From Candidatus Omnitrophota bacterium (GTDB lineage: Bacteria; Hinthialibacterota; Hinthialibacteria; Hinthialibacterales; Hinthialibacteraceae): 52,338 nt of DNA. The stretch covers positions 1 to 52,338 of the forward strand of contig QZKN01000185.1 in NCBI GenBank assembly GCA_003598175.1, given 5' to 3'. The notes beneath the pieces were generated by a model that saw only the letters and a list, made by a program, of their open reading frames with translations, did not search any database and was not told the origin of the DNA. Position 1 is the stretch's first letter, and every line of letters begins with the position of its first letter. Shown in pieces: positions 27,593-37,287 of this stretch. The translations under genes were made by a program, and so were the position numbers.

Positions 27593-28518
27593 ACAAAATC
27601 ATCGTCGTCGGCAGTTCGAACACGGATATGGTGGTGCGGTGCAGCCGCCTTCCCAAACCGGGCGAGACCGTTTTGGGCGGCGAGTTTATCCGCGCCCACG
27701 GCGGCAAGGGCGCAAATCAGGCAGTGGCGGCCGCTCGCCTCGGCGGGCAGGTAAGCTTTGTGTGCCGCGTCGGAAACGATTCGTTCGGCCAGGAAGCCAC
27801 CGAAGCATACAAACAGGAAGGCATCGATACATCCAACATCATTGTCGATCTGTCCGGCGCATCCGGCATCGCCTTGATCGTTGTGGATGAGCATGGTGAA
27901 AATTACATCGCGGTCGCATCCGGCGTGAATTTGCATCTCTGCCCGGCTGACGTGGATTTCTTAGCGACGGCCTTTTCAACCGGCGATGTTCTTCTCCTCC
28001 AGTTGGAAATCCCCATCGCTACGGTGGAGCGTGCGGCGGAGATCGCGAAAGAAAAGGGCGCAATCGTAATCCTTGATCCCGCGCCGGCGCCATCCGACGG
28101 CCTGCCGGACTCGTTGTTTCCCCAATTGGATTATATTCTTCCCAACGAACACGAAGCCGCCGCATTAATTGGAAAGAACAATGATTTACATAGCCTCGCT
28201 CAAGCTCTTCTTCAAAAAGGGACGCGCAATGTAATCATCACCGCCGGCGAAAAGGGATGCGTCCTGGCAAATCAGAATAGGATTGAAACCTTCCCTGCCT
28301 TTCCGGTCAACGCGGCGGATTCCACCGCCGCCGGCGACGCATTCGCCGGCGGATTGGCCGTGGCGCTGGCGGAAGGGATTGGTCTGCGGAACGCCATTGA
28401 ATTTGCGCAGAAAGCGGCGGCGTTGTCGGTTACAAAAATTGGAGCGCAGCCGTCGTTGCCGAGGCGCGAGGAAATAGTAGATCCCAATTCGCTGGAAGCG
28501 TCAGTTTCATTTACTTAA
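27589..28518 (+). CDS. rbsK: Ribokinase (PfkB family sugar kinase)
   Basis: Ribokinase phosphorylates D-ribose or a related sugar after uptake. At 309 aa it has normal length. The N-terminal substrate signature is GSSNTDMVVRCSRLPKPGET followed by HGGKGANQAVAAARLGG. The C-terminal PfkB signature NAADSTAAGDAFAGGLAVAL holds the catalytic Asp in AAGD, as in true ribokinases, and the oxyanion-hole glycines. ILPNEHEAAALIG and ITAGEKGCVLA are also typical. It is coupled to the binding-protein gene by a 4-bp overlap and ends overlapping, tail to tail, with the phosphatase gene. Confidence 0.92.
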   Translation: MNKIIVVGSSNTDMVVRCSRLPKPGETVLGGEFIRAHGGKGANQAVAAARLGGQVSFVCRVGNDSFGQEATEAYKQEGIDTSNIIVDLSGASGIALIVVDEHGENYIAVASGVNLHLCPADVDFLATAFSTGDVLLLQLEIPIATVERAAEIAKEKGAIVILDPAPAPSDGLPDSLFPQLDYILPNEHEAAALIGKNNDLHSLAQALLQKGTRNVIITAGEKGCVLANQNRIETFPAFPVNAADSTAAGDAFAGGLAVALAEGIGLRNAIEFAQKAAALSVTKIGAQPSLPRREEIVDPNSLEASVSFT

Positions 28519-30014
28519 GCATAATATCGGTACATGAGCACCCCATTTTCGTCGTAAAACACAAATTCCGCGTGCGCGGATGCTCCATCCTCCGTCGGTG
28601 TAACGGTCACCATCAGAAAACCGCCGGATGGAGTATTTTGCGTATACAGCTGCTTCACTTCCGCGTTCGGATCGGTCGATTTCGGATCGCCGGGTTTGCG
28701 TCCCATGCGAGAATTCGCATCTTCTATCGTTCCACAACTAAATTCTTCAAAACCGCTGGGGTGGATGGAATGATATTGCCAATGACGATCGCCGCAGAAC
28801 AGGTACAATTTTTTATTTAAAAAGTCGTGTGAGGTAAGCCATGTGAAAAAAGCGTCGCCTTCGTGACGAAATCCCTCGTGATTCACATGATTGTCTTTTT
28901 TATAGGCGTCATCCGGTCCAACCAGCGGCGTCGGCGAGATGAGAAATTTGAATGTCGCATCGCTTTCAAGTAAAGTATTATGCAACCAGGCGATTTGTTC
29001 TTTTCCCCAAAGCGTTTTTTCGGGACCGTCCGGCATGGCGTTCGGGCTGCGATAATCTCGGCCTTCCATCAGCCAGATTTGCACATGCTTGTTCAATCGA
29101 AACGTGCGATATGTGGCCGGATTTTTATCATTCGGATCGGCTACCGGCACTTGTTCGATAAACGTTCGAATTCCCAATTCGACGGAAGGCTCCTCATCGC
29201 CGGTCAAATCACAATCGTTGAAACGAAAATCGTGATCGTCTTTCATCCAATAGGTCGGCGTTTCGGCAAATAAGTCGATATATCGCGGTTGAATGAATTG
29301 TTCGTGCCATTTTTTTCTTAATTCTGTCTGCGTTCGGGCGCGGCCTTCTTTGGGATGGTCGTAGTAGACGTTGTCGCCTGTCCAGATCGAATAATCCGGC
29401 TCCATGTCCAAAACGGATTGTAATCCCGGATACCCAAGAATCTTGTCCGGGCCGGTATAGGCGCGTTTCCCTTGTCCATCCGTGCCATAATGAAAGAAAG
29501 CATAATTCATACACGTGAGTATGGCGAGACGAAGCGGCGCAGAAGCATCTTTCTCGGCAAGAGTTTTAAATGTGCAGGTATTCCCTTCTCGCGCATGTGC
29601 TTTATTCGCTCCGTAAATCAACCGATAATAATACCGCGTTGCCGGAACGAGATTATCGATCTTCCGCTTCACGATGTAATCGTTTTCCGCGACTGCTTCG
29701 ATCCATTCCGTTTTAATGGAATCGGTGAATTCTCTATTTTTTGAGATTTCGAACCGTGCAATTCCGCTACAGCCGGGAACATCTCCGTCAATTTTTTGAT
29801 TTCCTTGCGTCAGGCGGGATTGCAGGATTACGCTGGTTTGCGTCACTTCTCCTGCGATTTCACCCATCGCGTGATCCGGTTCTTCGCAAATCTTTTGTCC
29901 TGTGAATGCGCTGCGTAGGGATTGCTTTTCGTAGGAGGAAGAGATCGCCGCCGGCAGGACGACCACGGAAATCCAAAAGATAAATCGGAATCGGTGGATT
30001 GCATGAACATTCAT
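28515..30014 (-). CDS. PhoD-like metallophosphatase, exported
   Basis: At 499 aa, with a signal peptide (RFRFIFWISVVVLPAAISS). The N-terminal beta sandwich (about residues 45-150, with MGEIAGEVTQTSVILQSRL and ATRYYYRLIYG) is the Fn3-like PhoD_N domain. The metallophosphatase core follows: ILTCMNYAFF, WTGDNVYYDHPKE, WMKDDHDFRFNDCD (the DDHD metal site) and KLYLFCGDRHWQYHS. Asp, Asn and His metal ligands are present, so phosphomonoesterase or phosphodiesterase activity is plausible in the periplasm. The family's usual Tat signal is replaced by a Sec-like one. The gene faces the ribokinase, with the two stop codons sharing the sequence TTAA. Confidence 0.85.
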   Translation of the reverse strand: MNVHAIHRFRFIFWISVVVLPAAISSSYEKQSLRSAFTGQKICEEPDHAMGEIAGEVTQTSVILQSRLTQGNQKIDGDVPGCSGIARFEISKNREFTDSIKTEWIEAVAENDYIVKRKIDNLVPATRYYYRLIYGANKAHAREGNTCTFKTLAEKDASAPLRLAILTCMNYAFFHYGTDGQGKRAYTGPDKILGYPGLQSVLDMEPDYSIWTGDNVYYDHPKEGRARTQTELRKKWHEQFIQPRYIDLFAETPTYWMKDDHDFRFNDCDLTGDEEPSVELGIRTFIEQVPVADPNDKNPATYRTFRLNKHVQIWLMEGRDYRSPNAMPDGPEKTLWGKEQIAWLHNTLLESDATFKFLISPTPLVGPDDAYKKDNHVNHEGFRHEGDAFFTWLTSHDFLNKKLYLFCGDRHWQYHSIHPSGFEEFSCGTIEDANSRMGRKPGDPKSTDPNAEVKQLYTQNTPSGGFLMVTVTPTEDGASAHAEFVFYDENGVLMYRYYA

Positions 30015-30166
30015 TTTGATAATTCTCCTTTTGGGAACACACGTTGGTGAAATGTTTCGCTCTCATTGAATCATAGACGGCGACGTGAATCAATCATCCG
30101 TTGTGCAAACACATTTGGTAATTACTGAACCCAAAAAAAGTAACTCGACATCAATTTTCAATTAAT

Positions 30167-30223
30167 GGGTAAAGCAGGCGTCCCCGCCTGCATCAATGGG
30201 CAAGCGAGACGCTTGCTTTACCC
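30167..30223. repeat. REP-like palindromes, copy 2 (inverted pair)
   Basis: GGGTAAAGCAGGCG at 30167 and, inverted, CGCTTGCTTTACCC ending at 30223 form a 57-bp pair, each half containing its own small stem. It lies in the intergenic space before the 30445 gene. Same family as 18057 and 36076. Confidence 0.7.
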
Positions 30224-30444
30224 GATTCGAGTTCAATTTGTGTCGGGTAGAATTGTTGTCATTCGTATAAGGCTATGCATCCGACAATTCCGCATGAAGC
30301 CGGAAAGAATTTAACCTTCCAATTCTCATTTGATTCTCTATATTGTATAAAGGGATCAGGATATCGTCGTCGTTTTGGCGGTTTTTGCGATAAAGCCGGC
30401 AGGATGCCGGTGATACGGCTCTCACAAGTTAAAGGGGTTTGATT

Positions 30445-31680
30445 TTGAAAAATTATACCGACAGAATCAATTGGGTGGTTGTTTTCGGCATGTTCTTCTG
30501 CTGGTTCAGCGCATCGGTTCATGCCTGCCGATACAATGTCCGCGACGTGGGATTCGTCGATCTCGGTTCCAACGCGTATCGGTTGTACGTCTATGTGGAC
30601 GGAACGGTTTCCGAGGAGATCGTGACCACGATCAGGCAAATTTCTTACGCCGCGTTGCTCGATTCCAACATCAAAACGGAAATTATTGCGGTCGGTGAGC
30701 AGACCCATCATCCCGCCATGGAGTATTTTCGTTTCTGGGAAATCCAAACGCTGCCCGCTGCGATTTTGGTTTCTCCGGATGGACAATCGACCGTCATTTC
30801 AATTCTGGAATCGGAGCGGTCGTTGCAAGAAACTGTCTGGTCTGCAATGGATCGTATCGTTACTTCTCCGATCCGCGAGGAGATTGTCGAGCATATCATC
30901 CAGGCGTACTGCGTGGTTTTGTTTATCGAAGGAACGAATGATTCTGAAAATCAACGAGCGAAAAAAATCGTGAACGGCGCGATCGAGGAAATCTCCAACG
31001 TGATGAGCCAGATGCCGAAACCGCTCGATTATCCTCCCTACGTGATCGTAATCTCTCCGGGAAAATTTGCGCAGGAGAAAATTCTGCTGTGGAGCCTCGG
31101 TTTACGGGAAAACGAGATCGGTGAACCTGCAGTTGCAGTGCTTCACGGCCGCGCGCGTCGAATCGGTCCGTTGTTGATGGGGGATGAAATCACCGGTAGC
31201 AACGTCTATCACACCCTTTCGGTCATCGGCCTGTCCTGCGAGTGTGGACTCGAACGGAAATGGATGCAGGGAACCACCCTTCCCTTGATTTGGGGAGAAA
31301 AACAGCAGACGGAAGTGGTAAAGATTCTCGGATTCGACGCGGAAAGTCCGATGGTAAAGATGGAAATCAGTCAAATTCTCTCACTAGGAACGTCAGGAAG
31401 AACAGGCGCCCGACAATCCGATGATTCATTGAGCGCGATTCTCGACGGCTACAGCGAAGTGACTCTCGATTTCGGAGATTCCGAGGCATTGCCGGAAACA
31501 AACGATTCCAATCAAACTTCATTCGTCTCTCCCGCTTTGCTGCATGAATTGTCATCAGCCTCGCCGGAAAATACAACCGATTCTTCCCCATTCCGTTATT
31601 TATATTTCGCCATCGGCGGTTTGGTATTGCTGATCATGGCCGGCGGGGGTTTTGTATTCATTCGCGTACGAAAAAAATAG
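30445..31680 (+). CDS. Membrane-anchored exported protein of unknown function
   Basis: The start was placed at the TTG at 30445, because AAAGGGG lies seven bases upstream; 411 aa. A signal peptide (INWVVVFGMFFCWFSASVHA) is followed by CRYNVRDVGFVDLG. A C-terminal membrane segment (about 380-402, YLYFAIGGLVLLIMAGGGFV) ends in a basic RVRKK, so the bulk faces outward. The stretch IKTEIIAVGEQTHHPAMEYF with LPAAILVSPDG has a thioredoxin-like alternation but no CxxC motif. Two Cys residues (LSCECG) lie about residue 268. No family name is offered. It precedes the large propeller gene on the same strand, 175 bp apart, and may act with it. Confidence 0.7.
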   Translation: MKNYTDRINWVVVFGMFFCWFSASVHACRYNVRDVGFVDLGSNAYRLYVYVDGTVSEEIVTTIRQISYAALLDSNIKTEIIAVGEQTHHPAMEYFRFWEIQTLPAAILVSPDGQSTVISILESERSLQETVWSAMDRIVTSPIREEIVEHIIQAYCVVLFIEGTNDSENQRAKKIVNGAIEEISNVMSQMPKPLDYPPYVIVISPGKFAQEKILLWSLGLRENEIGEPAVAVLHGRARRIGPLLMGDEITGSNVYHTLSVIGLSCECGLERKWMQGTTLPLIWGEKQQTEVVKILGFDAESPMVKMEISQILSLGTSGRTGARQSDDSLSAILDGYSEVTLDFGDSEALPETNDSNQTSFVSPALLHELSSASPENTTDSSPFRYLYFAIGGLVLLIMAGGGFVFIRVRKK

Positions 31681-31855
31681 CCATAGTTCCTTTCCATTCA
31701 TCTTCCACCGACAGCACGGCGAAGGGGAGCGGTATCGTTCCGTTTGTGTTACAAGAAGGACAGAAACGGTTTTTTGCATGATCGGCGATACATGTTCCAT
31801 TTGGACGCGAACCGTTCTATCATACGTCGATCAGTCATCGAAGGAGGGAAGGATT

Positions 31856-34800
31856 ATGCAGCTTAAAATATTTTGTATAAAAAAGGTAGGTTTCACGCCT
31901 TGCCGTTCTATTTTTTGTAATGGTATCGCGATTCTACTCATCGCCCTCGCCGGTTCGTATGCAAATGGAGACACATGGCCGACATTCCGGTGCGACAAAG
32001 CTCGTAGCGGAGTGACAAGCGAATCCATTACTCCGCCGTTGACGTTGCAATGGATTCACCAGGCCGCGCACGCGCCGCGTCCGGCATGGCCGCCGCCATC
32101 GGAAGAACGTCCGCGGATGCATTTTGACAGCGCGTATCACGTCACGACGGCGAACAGATTGGTGTATTTCGGTTCTTCCGTCGATCATCAGGTGTATGCC
32201 CTCGACGCCTCGTCGGGAGAACTTCGCTGGACGTTTTTTACGGACGGTCCCGTGCGTCTGGCTCCTGCTATTTATAAAAACAAAATTTATTTCGGTTCGG
32301 ACGACGGGTTTGTTTACTGTCTGCATGCGAAAAACGGAAAACTCATTTGGAAATACCGCGCCGGTCCTGCCAATGACAAGGTACTCGGCAATGGGCAAAT
32401 GATTTCTCTCTGGCCGGTTCGCACCGATGTATTGCTTGACGATGATGTCGCCTATTTCGCCGCCGGCGTGTTCCCGTCCGAAGGCATTTATTTCTGCGCA
32501 CTGAAGGCGGACGATGGATCTGTGCTGTGGAAAAACGACACGGTCGGCGACCGCGCGCATGAGCTGGCGTTCGGCGGCGTCTCGCCGCAGAGTTACCAGC
32601 TCGCTTCCGCCAACGTGCTCTACGTTCCTTCGGGCAGAGCCATGCCTGCCGCGTTTGACAAGAAAACCGGCGAGTTTCTCCATTACCTGTCGGCGGGGGG
32701 AAAAGTGGGCGGAGTGTGGGCGTTGCTGGATCAGGACGAACTGATCGCGGGCGTGGATCGGTCCGGTACGCCTGCAAAAGTGGCTTACGAAGAGGAAACC
32801 GGGAAAACGAAAGGGGATATCTATGCCTGGTTTCCGGGGATCGAACTCGCGATCACACCGGAAACGTCATATATTCTCAGTGAAGACGGCGTCTTCGCGA
32901 TTGATCGCACCAAATATCCGCAAACCAACGAAAAACTGACCGTCTTGAGCGAAAATCGCAAAAAATTGTCTTCCACACTTTCCGACTTGCGGGAAAAAAG
33001 ACTGACCGCGAAGGGAGACGAGGGAAAAACACTCGAGGAACAGATTGAAGTAAGCACGCGGGAAATCAACCGTCTCGCCGAGGAAGAAAAAAAACTCAAG
33101 GTGACGACCTTGCGGTGGCATTCCCCGCAAGAAAATCTTTTTTCATTAATCGTTGCCGAAAAAACGGCCATTGTGGGCGGCGACGGCTTCGTGCTGATGC
33201 TGAATGGAAAAACCGGCAAGGAACTCTGGCGCGAAAACGTGAACGGCAAGGCCTGTGGTCTGGCCTATGCGGAGGGAAGACTGCTTGTCAGCACCGAGCA
33301 AGGACCGATCTATTGTTTTGCCGCAAAACCAAATACGACAGCGCGCATTGTTTCGCCTATACTCGATGACTCTTCGTTTGCGAAAGATGATTATTCTGCA
33401 ATTTTCGAATCCGCCGCGAATAAGATTATTGAGAAAAGCGGAGTGAAAAAAGGATATGCGCTCGTAGTGGGCATCGCTGACGGCCGGCTCGCATTTGAAT
33501 TGGCAAAACGAACGGAACTCAAAATCATTTGTCTGGAAAAGGAATCCCACAAATCGGAGAATGCAAGAAAACGGTTGAGCGCAGCCGGTCTATATGGCTC
33601 CAGAGTTGTCGTCGAACCGTGGAATCTATCCGATCTTCCCGATTATTTCGCCAATCTGATCGTTTCGGAACATTTTATTTTAACCGGAGAATTTCCTGAT
33701 TCCGCCGAGGAGATTTATCGGTTGTTAAAACCGTACGGTGGAGTGGCTATCTTTGGTCAATCAATCCCCAAATCGGATCAAAGTAAACCGTTTGATTTGA
33801 AAACACTGCAAAATCGTTTCACTTTTCCTTCTCTCACGTCGGAAGTCGATCGGACAAACGGTGCGTGGTTGAAACTGACGCGCGGCGAGCTCGAAGGCGC
33901 GGGAAATTGGACGCAATTGTATGGCAATCCGCAAAACACCGCCTGTTCGGACGATCAATTGGTGAAGGGAAATCTCGGCATGTTATGGTTCGGCGATCCC
34001 GGCGGAGAGGACATGGTGGAACGCCATGCTCGCGCTACCGCGCCGGTCGCAATGAACGGCCGTCTTTTCATTCAAGGCGAAGAAATGATTATGGCCTATG
34101 ACGCATATAACGGAACCTTGCTCTGGCAACGTTCGCTTCCCGGCGCGGTGCGGGTGCGGGTCGATGTCGATGGCGGGAACCTTTCCTTGACCAAAGATGG
34201 TTTGTACATCGCGGCGAACGACAAATGCTATCGCCTCGATCCCGCCTCCGGCGATGTGATGAAGGTATATGGTCTCCCGGACAATCCTGTGGATGTGTCG
34301 CCTGCCGTCGCTGCCCGTCGTTGGGGATATATCATGAACATGGGCGCGTCTCTTTTTGGTTCGACCGCCATGCCGTTGAAAGCGGACTATGCGAGTATTT
34401 GGGATGAAGTGGTGAAAAATGGGAAATGGTTCGACCTCGAGAACCTGCCGTCCGATTATAATCCCGCCTATAAATATTATCTCGCGGATTTCATTTCGCA
34501 GTATCCCACGCCGAACGAACAGGCGTGGGCGGCTTTTCACCGTTCCGGCGCGTTGTGGCATCCGATGGCGAAATTTCCCCAATGGCGTGGTACGCAACGT
34601 CCGGAAATCGCGTTGACCGAGGCGTTGATGTCCAGCGATTCGCTGTTTGCCAAAGATACGGAAACGGACGCTGTGCAATGGATCTATCGCGGCGGAAAAA
34701 TCGGCAACATCACGCCTGTTTTCGGCAAGGGAAATTTATTTTTTATGGATAGCGCAGTAACGGAAGAGCAAAAAACAATCGCGCTGAACGAAAAACAGGA

Positions 34801-36067
34801 ATGGATTCGCAAGGGGATTTATGAAGCGGGAGAAGAAGCGAGTCTCGCCATGGAACAATTCGATATCCGATTGCTCATCGCCGTCGACGCCGAAACGGGA
34901 AAGGCACTCTGGAAAAAACCCGTCGACGTGACCGGCTGCGGCGGCGATCGCATGGGGATTGCCTATCAGGACGGCGTTCTGGCCGTTTTCGGCCATTTTA
35001 GTAATCATGACCGGCCTGCGTTCGAGAAGGGATTGCTCACCTGGCGGCGGATTTCGGCCTTCGACGCCGCGAACGGGGATGCATTATGGTCGCGGCCGCT
35101 CAACTATTTGCGGCGGCCGTTGATTGTGGGAAACGCCATCATCATCGAACCTCGCGCCTGCGATCTGCGCACCGGCGAAATCCAAATGCGCAACCATCCC
35201 ATCAGCGGCGAACCGGAGCCGTGGGAATTTTACCGTCCCGGCCACTGCTGCAGCATCACGTCCGCCGCGCCGAACTATCTTTTTTATCGTTCTTACAACA
35301 ACGCGTTTTACGATTTGGCCGGCGACGGCGGCGTGCGTTATTACGGCGCGATTCGCACCGGCTGCTGGCTCAATTTCATCCCCGCCGGCGGTTTGCTGCT
35401 CATTCCCGAATCCAGTTCCGGCTGCACCTGCTCGTTTCCGCTTCGTTGTTCCATCGTGTTGAAACAGAAGGAGCCTCGCAAAGAGCGGGACTGGGCGGTT
35501 TTTATCGCCAACAATCCGATCACACCCGCGAAGCATTTCGCCATCAATCTCGGCGCGCCGGGCGACACGCGAGACAGAGACGGAAATCTATGGTTGGCGT
35601 ACCCGCGTCCGATTGCCACGTATGGCGTTCAATTCGATTTGAAGGAAACCATGCAAACCGGAGGGGGATTCTTCCGCCGCGATTTCCGCAATGTGGAAAT
35701 CGCGGGAACCAACGATCCCTGGCTCTTCGCATCCGGCTGTTTGGGCATGACCCAATGCGTAATCCCGCTTATCGATGCGGCGAATGATCGCGCGAGGGGA
35801 CTCTATACCGTTCGTTTCGGATTTCACGCTCCTGCCGGCGACCGTCCGGGACAGCGGGTTTTCGATATGAAAATACAAGACCAGCTGGTGATCGAGAATT
35901 TCGATATCTGCGCGGAAGCCGGTTCGCAGAACCGCTCCGTCGTCAAGGAATTCAACGGCATTCCGGTCCATGATCAATTGAAAATTGAGTGGATTCCCAA
36001 AACGAATCATACGCAACCCATCGTTAATTTCATCCAGGCCGTTCGGGAAGAACTGATCCCGCTTTAA
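31856..36067 (+). CDS. Exported PQQ-type beta-propeller protein with embedded methyltransferase-like domain
   Basis: At 1403 aa. The start was chosen at the ATG at 31856 because GAAGGAGGGAAGGATT precedes it and a signal peptide follows (NGIAILLIALAGSYANG). Propeller 1 (about 40-490) has PQQ blades such as DHQVYALDASSGELRW and DGFVYCLHAKNGKLIW, with a coiled-coil insert at about 360-420. About 515-650 is a class I methyltransferase-like fold: KGYALVVGIADGRLAFELAK, ELKIICLEKESHK, NLIVSEHFILTGEF. Propeller 2 follows (about 683-1250; NWTQLYGNPQNTACSDDQL), then a carbohydrate-binding-like C-terminus. The SAM-binding glycine motif is degenerate (VGIADG), so methylation is doubtful. Neighbours are a second exported methyltransferase-like protein and an unknown anchored protein. 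Confidence 0.8.
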   Translation: MQLKIFCIKKVGFTPCRSIFCNGIAILLIALAGSYANGDTWPTFRCDKARSGVTSESITPPLTLQWIHQAAHAPRPAWPPPSEERPRMHFDSAYHVTTANRLVYFGSSVDHQVYALDASSGELRWTFFTDGPVRLAPAIYKNKIYFGSDDGFVYCLHAKNGKLIWKYRAGPANDKVLGNGQMISLWPVRTDVLLDDDVAYFAAGVFPSEGIYFCALKADDGSVLWKNDTVGDRAHELAFGGVSPQSYQLASANVLYVPSGRAMPAAFDKKTGEFLHYLSAGGKVGGVWALLDQDELIAGVDRSGTPAKVAYEEETGKTKGDIYAWFPGIELAITPETSYILSEDGVFAIDRTKYPQTNEKLTVLSENRKKLSSTLSDLREKRLTAKGDEGKTLEEQIEVSTREINRLAEEEKKLKVTTLRWHSPQENLFSLIVAEKTAIVGGDGFVLMLNGKTGKELWRENVNGKACGLAYAEGRLLVSTEQGPIYCFAAKPNTTARIVSPILDDSSFAKDDYSAIFESAANKIIEKSGVKKGYALVVGIADGRLAFELAKRTELKIICLEKESHKSENARKRLSAAGLYGSRVVVEPWNLSDLPDYFANLIVSEHFILTGEFPDSAEEIYRLLKPYGGVAIFGQSIPKSDQSKPFDLKTLQNRFTFPSLTSEVDRTNGAWLKLTRGELEGAGNWTQLYGNPQNTACSDDQLVKGNLGMLWFGDPGGEDMVERHARATAPVAMNGRLFIQGEEMIMAYDAYNGTLLWQRSLPGAVRVRVDVDGGNLSLTKDGLYIAANDKCYRLDPASGDVMKVYGLPDNPVDVSPAVAARRWGYIMNMGASLFGSTAMPLKADYASIWDEVVKNGKWFDLENLPSDYNPAYKYYLADFISQYPTPNEQAWAAFHRSGALWHPMAKFPQWRGTQRPEIALTEALMSSDSLFAKDTETDAVQWIYRGGKIGNITPVFGKGNLFFMDSAVTEEQKTIALNEKQEWIRKGIYEAGEEASLAMEQFDIRLLIAVDAETGKALWKKPVDVTGCGGDRMGIAYQDGVLAVFGHFSNHDRPAFEKGLLTWRRISAFDAANGDALWSRPLNYLRRPLIVGNAIIIEPRACDLRTGEIQMRNHPISGEPEPWEFYRPGHCCSITSAAPNYLFYRSYNNAFYDLAGDGGVRYYGAIRTGCWLNFIPAGGLLLIPESSSGCTCSFPLRCSIVLKQKEPRKERDWAVFIANNPITPAKHFAINLGAPGDTRDRDGNLWLAYPRPIATYGVQFDLKETMQTGGGFFRRDFRNVEIAGTNDPWLFASGCLGMTQCVIPLIDAANDRARGLYTVRFGFHAPAGDRPGQRVFDMKIQDQLVIENFDICAEAGSQNRSVVKEFNGIPVHDQLKIEWIPKTNHTQPIVNFIQAVREELIPL

Positions 36068-36075
36068 ACATGATA

Positions 36076-36099
36076 CGGTAGAGCAAGCGTCCCGCTTGC
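36076..36099. repeat. REP-like palindrome, copy 3
   Basis: CGGTAGAGCAAGCG, then TCC, then CGCTTGC starts nine bases after the propeller-gene stop. It may also act as a transcription end. Confidence 0.65.
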
Positions 36100-36180
36100 A
36101 CCGTACGGATCATCTCTTCGATACTTTTAAAAGTAAGGGTGGTGGAGAGAATAATATAATTATCGTGGAAAGGACACAAA

Positions 36181-36918
36181 ATGAACAAACCAATGTTAAT
36201 CGGCATCATCATTTTGAGTTTTACCCTCTCTGTTGTCGCTCAATCTTTGCAATTCCCTTCGCCCGAAACCTATACGAAGGAAAACGCCGACAAATTCCAT
36301 AAAACCGCCACGAACGGTCTGTCGCCGGTCTATGCGCCGCTGGCCGAGTGGCTCGTGGAAAAATTTCAATTGAAAGAAAAAGAAGGAATCGGCATCGACA
36401 TCGGCGGCGGGCCGGGAACGCTCAGCGTTGAACTCGCCAGGCGAACGAACCGGATGTTCTGGATCAACGCCGACATCAATACATTTTATATTCCTCACGT
36501 TTTCCAATGCGCAAAGGATGCGGATGTCGCCCACCGCGTGGGCGCGGTTTTCGCCGATGCGCAGGCGTTGCCGTTTCGCGATCATTATGCGGATCTCGTC
36601 GTCTCCCGCGGCTCGTTTCAGTTTTGGAAGGACAAGCAACTCGCCTTTTCCGAAATATACCGAGTGTTGAAAAGCGGCGGCGTCGCCTTTATCGGCAGAG
36701 GTTTTTCTGAAAATTTACCGATTGAAGTGGCGAATCAAGTTCGATCCCGGCAGACAAAATCAGGCGGAATGCCGAAATATGACGTGAATGATACGATAAA
36801 AGAATTGAAAATAATAATGCTGGCGCTTTCTATCAACGAATATGCGATTCATCGACCGAAATCCCCGGAAAACGAAAATGTGAATTATGGGATTTGGCTC
36901 GAATTTCACAAAAAATAA
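36181..36918 (+). CDS. Class I methyltransferase-fold protein with signal peptide
   Basis: At 245 aa. The N-terminus MNKPMLIGIIILSFTLSVVA is a clear signal peptide, ending near VVAQS. The methyltransferase fold follows: motif I in GIGIDIGGGPGTLSVELA (a full SAM-binding glycine loop), an acidic end of strand 2 (INADIN), motif II region AQALPFRDHYADLVVSRGSF, and motif III region VLKSGGVAFIGRGF. Ubiquinone/menaquinone-type methyltransferases look like this, but are cytosolic. Export would remove it from SAM, so either the N-terminus is an uncleaved anchor facing inward or the fold has another use. AGGACACAA upstream supports the start. Confidence 0.75.
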   Translation: MNKPMLIGIIILSFTLSVVAQSLQFPSPETYTKENADKFHKTATNGLSPVYAPLAEWLVEKFQLKEKEGIGIDIGGGPGTLSVELARRTNRMFWINADINTFYIPHVFQCAKDADVAHRVGAVFADAQALPFRDHYADLVVSRGSFQFWKDKQLAFSEIYRVLKSGGVAFIGRGFSENLPIEVANQVRSRQTKSGGMPKYDVNDTIKELKIIMLALSINEYAIHRPKSPENENVNYGIWLEFHKK

Positions 36919-37287
36919 CCGATTGGTTATCACGAAGTGTGAAAATGTCATTATTCTTTCTTGTTTGCCTGACAAGAAAGCGTCAAGCGACGGTGCTTAC
37001 CTATCTTCATTTCAAACTTCCAAAGCGTATTGATTCCATTGTATTTTTTTCCGGGTTCGGCCTGATCGAATCCGGATTCACCATTTCACCTCCACGTATG
37101 AATCCTGAAAAAATAAGACTCGACGCGATTGCATGCGCTCATCGCCGTGGATCGTTTTCACTTTCGTTGTTTTTTGAATTATTGTGCCGATTTTACGGTT
37201 GGCCTGTAATTAGTAGAGAGATGAAGAATGTCCGAACCGGTTTGATTTGGCCAGGCTTTACCATCGGATCAATAGAAAGGGAAACAA
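36919..37287. other. Intergenic region, 369 bp
   Basis: An open frame runs through it, but its composition (scattered basic and aromatic residues, no domain) does not look like a gene. No repeat or RNA structure was recognised. The promoter of the small gene at 37288 should lie here. Confidence 0.4.
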
